Shown in pieces: positions 38,706 through 57,588 of a stretch of DNA of 64,000 nt. The position numbers were made by a program, and so were the translations under genes. Origin of the DNA: Chamaea fasciata (Eukaryota > Chordata > Aves > Passeriformes > Sylviidae); assembly GCA_029207755.1 (NCBI GenBank), contig JARCOQ010000003.1, positions 47,350,971 through 47,414,970 on the forward strand. Reading direction: 5' to 3'. Positions within the stretch are counted from its first letter, which is position 1, and each line of letters starts with the position of its first letter. The notes under the pieces are model-generated. The model ran no database searches, had not been told where the DNA came from, and saw only the letters and a program-made list of their open reading frames with translations.

Positions 38706-39527
38706 CTGGGAAGTAAAAAAAAAAGAACAGGGAACCCTTAATGTTAAGCACATCTGCTTGTTTTACAACAAGTCTCTTTTTTTGTTTATTTTCTCTTCCA
38801 AACTGGTAGAATTTCATAGCAGATGTTCTAACTTCTCTCATGTCATGTTTGTCAGTATGAGAGTGGTGTGGGCTGAAAGGCTCAGATCCCTTGGCCAGAA
38901 GCACTCACAACAATTTTGGCAATATAAACAGAGTGGGCAGTATCCAGCTGCTTGGCTGAGTTCCATGTACCATTCTGAGTTAGTCTGAGATCAGTAAAGA
39001 ATACCCAATAATAAGACTTTTCAGAGTGATCCATTTCATTTCTCACTAAGGCAAGAGAATTTTGCCTACTACCTCCTCAGACAGATTTAAGTTCTCTCAG
39101 AAAATGCCAATAAAGTTTTGGTGGTTTCTCCTTTCTGCTTTTGCTAAGGAGAAGTGGACACTATTATAATTAAAGAAATGAAAAAGGAGTGTAAAGCCAT
39201 TCAAATTTTAATACAGAAGCATTTAATACATGCCGCCCTTAGTGAGCAAGTCTCTGTTACCACTGCTTGCAGTCTGCTTAGACTTTTAAGATTATTATTT
39301 GGACAAGAGAGGGCAATCCACTCTCCTTTCAACTACTGACTGTCCTTCTTTGGGACTGGGGGAGGTACCTCATGCTCCTGCAGTGCCTCTACCTATGTTG
39401 CACTGGCTGGATGAACATAAAGGACCACTTCTGTACCAGGACTTCTCAAGTATCTCCCTTTACTACCAATCAGTCATTTTAAAAGTCTGCTCACAGATAA
39501 GAAAATCTGCTTTATGGAAATACTCAC
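38706..39527 (-). other. SASH1 intron between exons J and K
   Basis: Last coding intron, 822 nt, donor GTGAGT. The acceptor has a long pyrimidine tract (T-run interrupted by A, then ACTTCCCAG). Nothing else stands out. Confidence 0.8.
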
Positions 39528-39659
39528 TGCCATGCGATGCTGCTTCCTCAGCTGCTTTACCCGGATTTGGTCCATGTTTGTAGCCACATCTTTTTCAGGC
39601 TGCTCTAAGTCTTCAGAGTACCTCTGTACCAAAGCCTCAGGAATGCCACAGCGACCGTG
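39528..39659 (-). CDS. SASH1: SASH1 coding exon J ([14 protein letters not shown] segment)
   Basis: A 132-nt exon, phase 0 on both sides, encoding 44 residues (828-871): [44 protein letters not shown]. The acceptor is ACATTCAG and the donor GCA|GTGAGT. It is nearly identical to the mammalian exon and looks helical, with a charged [13 protein letters not shown] stretch that leads into the second SAM domain. No separate domain is known to me here. It is preceded by the variable exon I, so constraint rises abruptly at this junction. Confidence 0.97.
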
Positions 39660-40228
39660 CTGAATGTTCCCAGCCAGACACAAAGGAGAGAGGACAGATC
39701 AAAGAAGTGTATACAGACCAAACCATCAAATACAACAGAAAGAGAAGTGCAGGATGGGAGCAAGAAGGAGGAACCTTCGGTTTTCAAGGAACCTTTCCTT
39801 GAGGTTCCTTGAAAACTGAAAAAGCAGTCCCTAAAAGGCTCCTTCCTTCACCCCACAAAAAGATATACTAGTTGATGCTATCAATTCGGAGTTTCTTGGA
39901 AACATGAAATCTAATCATTACTTCCTTTTCCAGCTCTACTCCCCCACGTTAGCAGAGAAAGACACATTCCCATGCCCAGTGCCACCAAGGCATCAGTGGT
40001 CTGAAAAGATGAAGGTTCAGAATAAGTCTGGGATTTCTGAGTCCCCCACAGCACAAGAATTAGTTTAGGCTTAAAGTCTGATAGCAAAGACAAACAAGAG
40101 TTAGAGTGTCTAATGTCCCAATGATTGTTGGTTTATCTTACCCACAAAAAAAATGACAGATACAGTGAATGACAGACTATTCCTTGGAATGCTAGCAGAA
40201 TAAAGCCACTGAAGTAATGACAACTTAC
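39660..40228 (-). other. SASH1 intron between exons I and J
   Basis: Intron of 569 nt, donor GTAAGT and acceptor AACATTCAG. It carries a strong perfect hairpin at 39780-39816, about 120 nt before the acceptor. Confidence 0.8.
39780..39816. repeat. Perfect 14-bp inverted repeat (hairpin) in SASH1 intron
   Basis: Arm GTTTTCAAGGAACC (39780-39793) is the exact reverse complement of GGTTCCTTGAAAAC (39803-39816), with a 9-nt spacer; one wobble and one further pair extend the stem. It can form in RNA from either strand. It is too short for a standard pre-miRNA. Confidence 0.85.
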
Positions 40229-41367
40229 CTTGTCTGAGTAGGGTTCTTCAGTAAGATCAATGTCTTCAGACTGCAGCTTGTTTTCTATCACCATTTCCAG
40301 ATCCATTCCTCTGCTGCAAGAGACTTTCCTTGCTGATGCAGGACCGAGCTTTACCACATGCTGCTGAACACTAGCAGTCTCTGGGAGCTCCGACAGCCAG
40401 GGTGGCAGCGGGCTAGGAGGGCTACTGGGCTCCTGTTCAGAAGATGTCCTATGGACAGGTACTCCATGACAATCAATGGGAGTAGATGAGCTGGTCTTTT
40501 TTACTGGCAAACATGGTGCTTCTAAACTTGAGTGGCTTCCACCTGTGGTCGTGGGAGGATGATATAATCCATTAGAAAGGCGTTCTCGGCATTTTTTGGC
40601 AGGGACAGGTGGTGGCTGAGAAGGATTTTTTGGTTGCATTCTTGCCTCGTTTGTGCTTTTTTGCTCAGCTTCTAGACCTCCCTTGAGGACTGGTGCATAA
40701 TCAGCCCGTGCAAGGTCATGAAAACCTTTACTCTGGATTTCCAGAGGTGTCCTTGTTGAATGATGCATCACTAAGGCAGGCTGAGCTTCACAGTTTTTCA
40801 GAGGGAACAGAGCAGGCTTTCCACCTGCAGTCTCCATTACAGAGCAGTTCAATTCCTTAGCTCTTCCCTTCTGAGAATTAGCAGCTCCTTTGCCCTGCTT
40901 AGCCATGACATCATCTACCTTACAGATGCCTCCATGAGATGGAGGCGGCAAGGCAGAGCCACTTGCCTTTTTAGCTATATCCAGTGAATCCTGAGGAAAA
41001 GAACCTACTTTCTCGTTAACGTCCTGTAAGTTCGTATTGGCTTCTCCCTGGAGATCATCCAGTGAGTGAGATCTTGGCCATGGATCTACCCCCTGGGGGC
41101 CATCCAGAGTTTCATAGCTTCGACACACAGCAACTGGCAAACTTCTGCGGTTCTTCTTCAGCCCCGTGATGGCCGGAGGCTTGACAGAGCTCTTCAGAGC
41201 GCGGTGTGCACAGCCCAGCCGGCTTTCCTTTTCCCCTGGCTGCAGAGTCTCTATTGACTTGGTCAGTGGAAGCGTGGGATAATTTGATAGCTGGTTTCTG
41301 CTGAAATCCCTAAAGCTATGCTCACTTGCTGATTTCGAGGGCGGAAGACATGTCCTTCGAGTTTTAC
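40229..41367 (-). CDS. SASH1: SASH1 coding exon I (long, divergent, proline-rich exon)
   Basis: A 1139-nt exon that completes a split glycine codon and encodes 379 residues (449-827), about 40% of the in-window protein. Anchors to SASH1 are RNQLSNYPTLPL, GLKKNRRSLPV, WPRSHSLDDLQ, MQPKNPSQPPPVPAKKCRER, PPWLSELPE and the C-terminal DLTEEPYSDK. Between these the sequence diverges strongly from mammals, with few other recognisable blocks, so it is probably disordered. PSQPPPVPAKK is a classic SH3-ligand-type proline motif that could bind its own SH3 or an adaptor such as CRKL (inference). The acceptor is TTTCCAG and the donor AAG|GTAAGT; missing that donor would add 31 residues before a stop near 40133. 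Confidence 0.97.
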
Positions 41368-44300
41368 CTGGAAACAAACAAATCCACCATTAAAAATAAA
41401 ATCTGCAGCATAAATAACACATCCCTTCCAAATGCTTTTGAAACAAAATGATTTATTCCCTTTTTGTTAATTGTAAATGTAGAAGAACTCACTGGCATTT
41501 CAAGCATAAAGATTTGATTTGAACTTCAGGTTTACTAGTAAATGTTATCTGTTAAGTAAAATACATCCAAAATTCTTAATATCTTTCCTACTCTCCAATT
41601 TGCAGAGATTTGAGGTTTAGCTCATATAAACCTACTTCAGTATAGAAATACTATATCCAGCACTTAGAACTGATACCCTATACTCATTGTAGGAAGTGGT
41701 TTGACAGGCCCCCCTGAAATAACTCAAAAGAGGTACTTTTCTCCTTAGTCTCTAATTTTAGTATATAAATAATAATGCTCATCTTTTAATAATGTTTACT
41801 AGTTCACACAGGATTTTTTTAAAAACACTTTGTTTATGAATTTTTTAATTATATGCCTATAGTGTTATTTCTTCTTTTAAATGAGCAGCAAACTATTTGC
41901 AATGGCAAAACAGAGAGCGAGAAAGCACATGAAGACTGGTGTTGCATCAGCCCCTTTAGAAAGGTACTTGCAGGGACAGCAGAGATTTACAGAAAAAGAT
42001 ATTATGAGATGGAGAAGTGTTTCAAAAGGAGTTTCAAGTGTGACTAGTGTTAGTGTTATTCTGAAGTCAGAGTGTGTACTTCTAAGCAATAGATGCTCTC
42101 TTCTTGTACTGTTTGCCTTTGGAGTTTTATCTTGCTAAAAGTTCAGTGCTTGGCTTTTAAATAATATATACTGTTCACCTTGCATATGAATGAAAGAACT
42201 TGGTTAACCTATAAAAATAAATACCTTGCTTTCTCTTGCCTCTTACTCTGCTTAAGCAGTTTGAAAACCAAAGTATCCAGAAAACTAGCAAAGAAAATGG
42301 AGGTTACATTCAAGGAGATGTAAGGGAAACACTCCCATCAAAAAAAGGTAAAATCAAGGACAAATCGCATTTGTCCTTATGAGCCCATTAGGACAAATGC
42401 GAGCACACAGCAACTCCTTTCTCAGAAGCTGTACTGTTCATAGTTCAACTCAAGCTAAATATCACCATTTCCCCAAAATGCTGAGAGAGACACATCCCAC
42501 ACTGAAGTTGTCTCCATTGGTGCTACCTTGAGTTCAGGTAACTCAGAGAAGTAGGAGAAAGAACCTGTCTGCAGCCTTCCATGGAGCTAGGCTACCGCCT
42601 TCTGAAAATAACTTGCAATGACATTAGAAAGATGTGTAAGAAATGTTACATTCATTTTTTAGTGCCTCCAGGTGCTAATGGCAATATTTGATGAGCACGG
42701 AAAGGAGTGTTCTCTTTCCATAATTCATATTTGCCTGCACATGCCCAATTTGTGCAGTAATTCACCCTATTGTTTGGGACTTGCTGTCACAGCTCATGCT
42801 ACAAAATCCATGTGCCTTCTTTTCAACCTGATATACTGATATGGGGTTACACTGTTTTTAGGAAAGCCCACTCAGAAACCTCAGCACTAAAAGACATGTT
42901 GTGCAAAACCCTACTGCTGTGCAGTGCGAGTTCTTACTGAAGCCATGAGGGTATTTAGTAAGCAGCTTTTAGTTTCTTTAGAAATGGAGTATGTCTGTGT
43001 AAAGCCCGAGAATGAAAAAAAGAAGAAATGAGGAACAGGAAAATGATGGAAAAAACCCCCAAAATAAACCAACAAGGAAAGAGAAATTTTGTGAAAGTAA
43101 AATCAAATCTTTAGTTCATTCCAACCCTGTTAGGCATACATATACAAATGAGGTGAGAATGGGAGGAAGTTCAAAATATTTTGTCTATAACATACATAAC
43201 CAAACATGCAGTCTTTAAGCTCTCTGCTTCAAAATGGTTTAAGATACTGCTGGGTTCAATGCTATCCCTTTGTACAAAGCACAGTAGCTGAGAATGTAAT
43301 TTATTTTATGTGATTTAAGTGAAGTGCAATATCAGAAGGGGAGCAATGATTTATTTTTCTTTTTTCATCTATTCCTTCCCTCCTCCTGGCTGTCAGGTAT
43401 AATTCCATTATGCGTCTGCGACACTGAAACAGGAAGGTAATATTTTCTGAAAACAGATTTTTAAATATATTTTAAAGTTGTTTTCACAAGGTGGAGAGTT
43501 TTATAAATAATGTCCACAGATGCAACATTCCCTACCTTAAGAAAAAAAGGAAAACAATCTGAAAGGGTTAAAGTGTATAGCTAGTAAAGTTTAAACCACA
43601 TTTTTATTGTTAGGAATTTTGATAACTCAGTCTTGTGAACCCCTGGTACAGTTATGCAGTCTAATGCCTTTCATAGGGCTGTAAACCATAGAGGCATCTC
43701 TGATTCAAATTGTGTGAACTGTGTAAAGGACACAGATGTCTGGGTAAAAAATAAGACTACAAAGGTGATTCTTGCACAAAAAGAAGGCAAAGCTTGTATT
43801 ATTTCCATATTCAGTTCAAGCTACAGGCAATACTTCAACTCTTCTGTTGGATGCTATGGTGCAATTCTTGCTAAACAAAGCACTGTCCACCTCTCACGAT
43901 ACTTCTTGCTATTACCATACCGGGAAGGAACTTTTCCATTCCTTGTCATCATCTGCCTCAGAAAAGAGGGGACTATCTTGGGGAATCTTTCTGGAGGTAC
44001 CATAGCTACAGCAAAAAAATTTCAGCATTTCTTGCAGTATTTTTTTTCCTTATGGAAGATGGTCCTGAGAAATTTAAGTATTCAAAACGAAACACAGTGC
44101 AGTGTCCAAATCCCAGATTTCATTAACTTCATTTTGGCATTGCTTTCTGCGGCTGTATTTTGGGTGCATTTCAAACTGCTCTATTGACACAACAAAGATG
44201 ATGGTGCCTTAGCCAATACTGGCCTTATTGCTTTACATTAGGCAATGTGGCCACCTGTTCTTTTGCTTCCTTTTCTGACTAATCAGAACTGACTGCTGAA

Positions 44301-46954
44301 GTGCTTAGGTTGCCTGTGTGGTACTATGGGAATCTGGGCATCAGTTTCTGAACAAATCAGAGAACACCCTTATCTCAACCTGATAAAGGCCTGGTTTGTC
44401 TGCACATTACATATGCAATTCTCATCTCTTCACATGCCCTTGAAAAAGCTACACAACATAACAAGTAAAGGTTCAAAGAAGCCAGGCATAAACAAGGATG
44501 GGAATGATCTATAGGGAATAATTAACAGGCCTTCTCAGACTAGCAAAGAGATGACTTGGGAAGGAGTATGACAGAGGTCTAAATACAGATGCTGTTAGGT
44601 ATGGAGGTTCTAAGGAAGACCAGGAATGTTCATTAAATGTTTCAGGAAAACTGGTGGATGCCAGGAGGAAACAGCACCCAAATTTTGAAGTCCTTAAATA
44701 AATCATTCCCCAAGACTGTCCAGGGAAGTATCAAATATGCATGCTCTGTTCCTATACCATTCTGTAACTATCTGCTTCTGGTCAGCCCTGTGAGAACCAG
44801 ATTTCTGATACAGTTTCCAAAGGCACCTCAGACTGTCAACACCTGCACACAAAACAAGCCCAAAAACTGCACCATTGTCACAAGTCTAAGGGACAGCTTG
44901 CTCCTGTTTCTATATGGACTAATTGTCAGATAATGGATGGTTACTTCCTGCTCTGAAGTTTTTTCTGTCTAACACTGGATAGGGCACAGACTACATGCTC
45001 CTTGCTCTCTGTGAATTGAAATAAAACCACTATGTTGCTATAAGTACACTGTAGATACCTAAGAGAATATCCAAGTATTTCTGCAGTGGGACCTAGAAAA
45101 GTACTTACAAAAGATACTCTCCTATAGTACATAGCAAACCATTTTCTAGCGAAAAATGTACGAGCAGCTCTGAAATCTTGAAATGATGCCCAAAGATCCA
45201 ATATCAGCCCCAAACTGGACACTCTACTAGTCATAAAATTATTATGTATAACCATTCCCCAGAAAATCTGAAGACTGGTTTCTTCTCAGAATGCACTTGC
45301 CCTTTATGAAGTGCAGATCTGCACATTATGATATTTATACCAGACAAATGACTATCCTAAATAAGAACAGAATGTATTTTGAAAAAAATACGCATACAAA
45401 CAACTATGGACCATGAACTTTGCAAAGAAGATGAAGTACTTTTCAGATTAAATAGCCTTGATAAAATCTCTGAATGAATAAAATGTTCTTTTCATAATGG
45501 TTTTCAAAACAAGCACTCAATGCATTTATGAGCAAAAATGATGCAGAAATGCAGCAAGTCATACATAAAAACAAAATAAAAATCATCAGCATTTCATATT
45601 CTGGAAAACTCAAGGCAGAAATGTTAGTTTAAATGTAAGTATCCAACCAAACAGGCAATGCCAATTGCTTTCTAAAGGTTTTATTATATTGTTAAAATAA
45701 GGAAAATGTACAGGCAGCACTTTAACTTCAGTGTTACAGCTATCATTATGATTGTACTTAGAGATAAAAAGAAAAGAAAATTGTCACATATGCCATATAT
45801 TTAGCTATGATTCTATTCCGGCATGTCTAGTGGATGTGGATTCCTATTCAAGAAAAAAGCTTCCTCACTTTCAGAAATTTAGTATACTGTCAATTTCAGG
45901 CATTCAGCTTCAAAGCAAATTGCAATTTTCTTCAATAAATGGTTATTTTTAGTGGCATACTAACAGAAAATGCATATACTACGAGAAGGATTCTTAGCTC
46001 TTATTTTAAACTGGAAACATGGCCACTATAAGGGGTGTAGAGAATCTGTTTATACTGTTCTTGGTTTCCTGTTTATGGTGAATGTTATCGATGAATCCAG
46101 ACAGTCTGAGGCCAAGACATGGTTCAAATGCTTGGACTAAAAATGCTCAATTCAAACCCATTTCAACTCTTTTAATATTTCATCCCTAATTACAAGTTTA
46201 GACCATCCCTGAAGTAAAATATACTCAATTAACACTATAACCTGTTTTTCCAGATCAGAGACAGCAATATCCATTAACATCATCTGTCTTGGTAATTTTT
46301 AAGTGCATCACCTTTTACTGATGCAGGGTAAGGCAATGGGAACTGATATCATTACCATTTTTTTCAAAGTTTATTTCCTTGCCAACTTCTCAATAATTTA
46401 ACTCTCTAGTACCCTAAAAAGTCCTAAATCCCTGCAGTTGGGTTCTGATCAGAGGACAATGCAACATGCAACCCAAAGCAAACAGAAAAATATGACCTAA
46501 AATAGAGAATATTTTTTCCTAACAGCTTTTGTATGGGTTCAAAAGAAATCCTCCCAATCTCAGTGAAGTTCAGAGACTTCTCCATTGGTGATCTCTTAGG
46601 CTTGAGCCATCAGTGTGCAACCAGGGCAAGCCTCATGAGGCACAGTGGCATGAGAATACAATTGGGAGTGGAGAAGGCAGGGGAATGGCAGTGAGAAAGA
46701 CTTGTTTTACGGACATGAAACAAAAACTCTTTGTGAAATGGGATCTGTTTCCTACTAATGCAAATAAATAAATTAGCAACAGTAGCAGTGAAAACCAATG
46801 GCTCAAGCCAAGAGGGAAAGAGGCAGAGCAAAGAACAAAGTCAAGGGGGAAATAGCTTGTGTTAGCTAGGAACAGGAGCAGAAGTATTTGAAATTATCTA
46901 GTGTAAAAAAAAAAAGACTGCAGGGATTATAAGGCTCATTGCTGTCACCATTAC
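41368..46954 (-). other. SASH1 intron between exons H and I
   Basis: The longest complete intron here, 5587 nt, donor GTAATG and acceptor TTTCCAG. It contains an unusual pair of overlapping inverted repeats at 42356-42402 and, on the plus strand, a 177-codon open frame at 43654-44187 with no recognised similarity and no coding-type third-position bias. Otherwise it is AT-rich, and I see no transposon. Confidence 0.8.
42356..42402. repeat. Overlapping inverted repeats sharing a middle arm
   Basis: Three related arms lie within 47 nt. AAGGACAAAT (42356-42365) pairs perfectly with ATTTGTCCTT (42369-42378) across a 3-nt loop. The middle arm also belongs to a 13-bp perfect inverted repeat, 42365-42377 with 42390-42402 (TCGCATTTGTCCT / AGGACAAATGCGA). 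The two stems are mutually exclusive. Such clusters can arise by template switching during replication; a function in the SASH1 transcript is possible but not shown. Confidence 0.85.
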
Positions 46955-47068
46955 CATTCTCCAGGTTTTCACTGCTTTCGTAGCAGCCAGAATCCCGAGG
47001 AGAGCATCCGGTTAGGCCTTGGCCTTCAATGAGAAGTTTCTCCTGAGATCCTGACTGGTCGCTGTTAC
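46955..47068 (-). CDS. SASH1: SASH1 coding exon H ([10 protein letters not shown] linker)
   Basis: A 114-nt exon that completes a split serine (A|GT) and ends with the first base of a glycine codon (G|GT). It encodes 37 full residues (411-447): [20 protein letters not shown], then [17 protein letters not shown]. The [17 protein letters not shown] string is diagnostic of SASH1 and includes candidate phosphosites. The acceptor is CTCTAG and the donor AATG|GTAATG. The exon links the first SAM domain to the long variable exon that follows. No domain is visible in it. Confidence 0.96.
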
Positions 47069-52707
<5,639 letters not shown>

Positions 52708-52843
52708 TCATTGAGCTCTGACCGCTTAAGGAACTCCTCAGGCTCTCCACTGAGCCACCAGCTTTCAGCTTGGGTTTGTCCAGGGAGTCGGTGTCTGGTG
52801 GTGGCGACTGCGGAGAACCTGGCACGATCCCAGGGCTGGACTC
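52708..52843 (-). CDS. SASH1: SASH1 coding exon D (linker ahead of the SH3 domain)
   Basis: A 136-nt exon encoding 45 residues (188-232) plus the first base of a serine codon (ATG A|GT). It starts with [20 protein letters not shown] and continues [20 protein letters not shown], then GQSSM. The acceptor is CTTTCAG and the donor ATGA|GTAAGT. The proline-rich start is less conserved than the rest; in mammals this part reads as DSGLDGMPGSPPPS. The [26 protein letters not shown] portion is essentially invariant and is expected to be a phosphorylated linker. No domain is visible. Confidence 0.96.
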
Positions 52844-53799
52844 CTGAAAGGGATTGGACCATTCAAGTTTAATAAATGAACATAGGCACTGACAAGAGCT
52901 GCTCGTCCACTCCCAAGGAAAAAGATTCTGTTTTCCTGCTCTTTACCAGACAGGCTGCAAACTTCAATCTACTTATTTAGCAGCACCCAGCTGTGGTAGA
53001 AACTCAACTTTATTAGGCATGATAAGCATGGTGATGGGAGCAAACAGACCAGTCTGAAAAAGCTAGCATTGTAAATAGAAAAAAAACCCCACCTTACACA
53101 AAACTCTCAGTTCAAGGGTTTTCATGATACAAGGTATTTTTGCCAGCAGTACTTGCAAAAAAACTAGTGCCAAATTCAGGTTTCTGAATCAGGATTTTGT
53201 ACAAAGATGAATACAAACAAATCAGGCAATGCAAGTGAGACATGAAGCAATGGGGTTTTTTTCATTTTAGTGAATTTTTTATATCATTGCTAATTTACCT
53301 TTAAGAACAACAACAAAAAAAGCATTAGCTAGAAAATGTAGACTGTGCATAGTACAAACATTAATAAATGCATAAATATAGAAAGATTTTGCTATGTGTA
53401 TATCCTGGTTGCTACAGTGTGCAATAGTTGAGACAATTTCTCTTTTCACTTGAACATTACAGAAAATCAAAAGGCTCTTTCCTAAACTGAAATTCTGTCA
53501 GCCTTTGTGAAGCACAGTTAAAGCAGCAGATACTTGTGGCCAGCATAACTATTGCTTGTTTTAATGCATGCAGAAAGAGCTATTGGAACATACTTTGAAT
53601 CATGATGCCTGAAAGTTATAAATATTCTAAAACAACTGTGCCATACAGTTCGAAAACAAAAGAACTGTAGCTTGCATACAAGAGTGTTTTGGGGAGACAT
53701 ATGGCCATAAAACTTTTAGATGAACACTATTATTTGCATGCTGCACAATCATTAGGAAAATCTCATCCCAGCATATGATTTCAGAGGTAAAGTCAACCT

Positions 53800-53820
53800 C
53801 AGAGAGAGAGAGACAGAGAG
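53800..53820. repeat. (GA)n simple repeat
   Basis: Short run of AG units, interrupted once, inside SASH1 intron C-D. Confidence 0.85.
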
Positions 53821-54174
53821 CAGAAGTATTTCTAAATCACTGTAAAGCAGTTTCTCAAAGGATCCCTTTTTTTTTTTTTTTTGGCAGACTTTGCAGAAGT
53901 GCACTGTAAAGCCAGTCAGACACCACCATCTTATCAATATTAAATCATCTTACACCTTAAAATATTTTAACTGCATGTTTAAATTAAATAACCGTAAGTG
54001 TAGCACTGCCCTGGTAATGAATAAGTATGGCTGATAAACAGCACTGCAGGAAAGGGATTCTTTAGTCACAAAGCACAGCATAACACTGGCCACATTTCTG
54101 CCTCACTTGGTCCCTCTGGATTCTTCAGTTCGGAGTTGTTATTATGAATGCCACAAACTGCTCCTTTTACAGGC

Positions 54175-54340
54175 ACCGAGGCTTTGCATTAAGAACAAAA
54201 CTTCTATCCCCCGTTTCCCAGGACTGCGAGCATCCCCCGCGAGCGGTCCGAGCCCACTTGGGGGCGGTGTTAACCAGGAAGAGCTCTGCTTTCCCAGCGG
54301 CTTTCCAACCCATTCCTTACAGACAATCCGAGTGGCAGGC
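54175..54340. promoter_or_regulatory. Small GC/CpG-rich block in SASH1 intron C-D
   Basis: Within AT-rich intron this block contains CCCCCGTTTCCCAGGACTGC, CCCCGCGAGCGGTCCGAGCC and GGGGGCGGTGTTAACC, with about ten CpGs and a GGGGCGG box of the Sp1 type. It could be an internal promoter or enhancer serving a short transcript that begins just before the SH3 exons, but there is no direct sign of a first exon. The plus/minus frames spanning it look like compositional by-products. Confidence 0.35.
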
Positions 54341-54957
54341 CCAGTTTCAAACAAATGCCGAAGATTTTTGACGCTCCACTGAAGGAAAACGGAAAAAGAC
54401 AGCAATTGTTTCTAGGCCACTGAAATTCAAAGCCTAATTTAGAACTAATGTACTTCAGGTTTGCCTTTAAGAATATACTATAAAAATCTGTAATGAAAGA
54501 ATAGGAAAATCTTCTGTCAGACGTCCCTTTCTGACTAGACTGTGCCTCTATTTTAATGGGCTGCTGCACAGGGCAAGCTGTGATGAAGAAAAGACCTGTA
54601 ATAGCAGAGAAGAGCTGTGGATGCGAAGTTATGCTGGGAATTTAAACTAGGGTGTAGATTGCAGATTAAATATATCACTGTGACCCTGTGTCACAGACTG
54701 GTTCCCTTAATAAATTATGATAGAAAAGAAATGGAAATAGAGAGCGAGGTGTGTAGTGCCATCAATGACAGACTTCTGATGAGCTACTTAAATGAAAATC
54801 TGAAAATGGATTTTCCATGGTACTGCCATCTATAGGAAGCCATTTCACAGTGAGGGATTTTATAAGAACATAGGAATAAGTCACACCATATAATCTTGTT
54901 AGAAATTTCTTCAGAGATGCCTTGATGCATGAGAATCAATATTGATTATCACTTCTA

Positions 54958-57516
<2,559 letters not shown>

Positions 57517-57588
57517 CATTTGGTCAGAACTGTTTCCAATATGAAGGGAACGATTTGTCAAATCGAAGCCTCCAAAGCTACAGGTTCT
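57517..57588 (-). CDS. SASH1: SASH1 coding exon B (SLY-family segment)
   Basis: A 72-nt exon, phase 0 to phase 0, encoding exactly 24 residues (116-139 of the in-window protein): RTCSFGGFDLTNRSLH followed by IGNSSDQM. The acceptor is TTTGCAG and the donor ATG|GTGAGT. The RxCSFGGFDL string is shared across the SASH1/SASH3/SAMSN1 family and contains a serine in a basic context typical of phosphosites; that is family knowledge, not something the DNA shows. Because both ends are phase 0, skipping or inclusion would not change the frame downstream. This matters for the long isoform proposed upstream. Confidence 0.96.
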
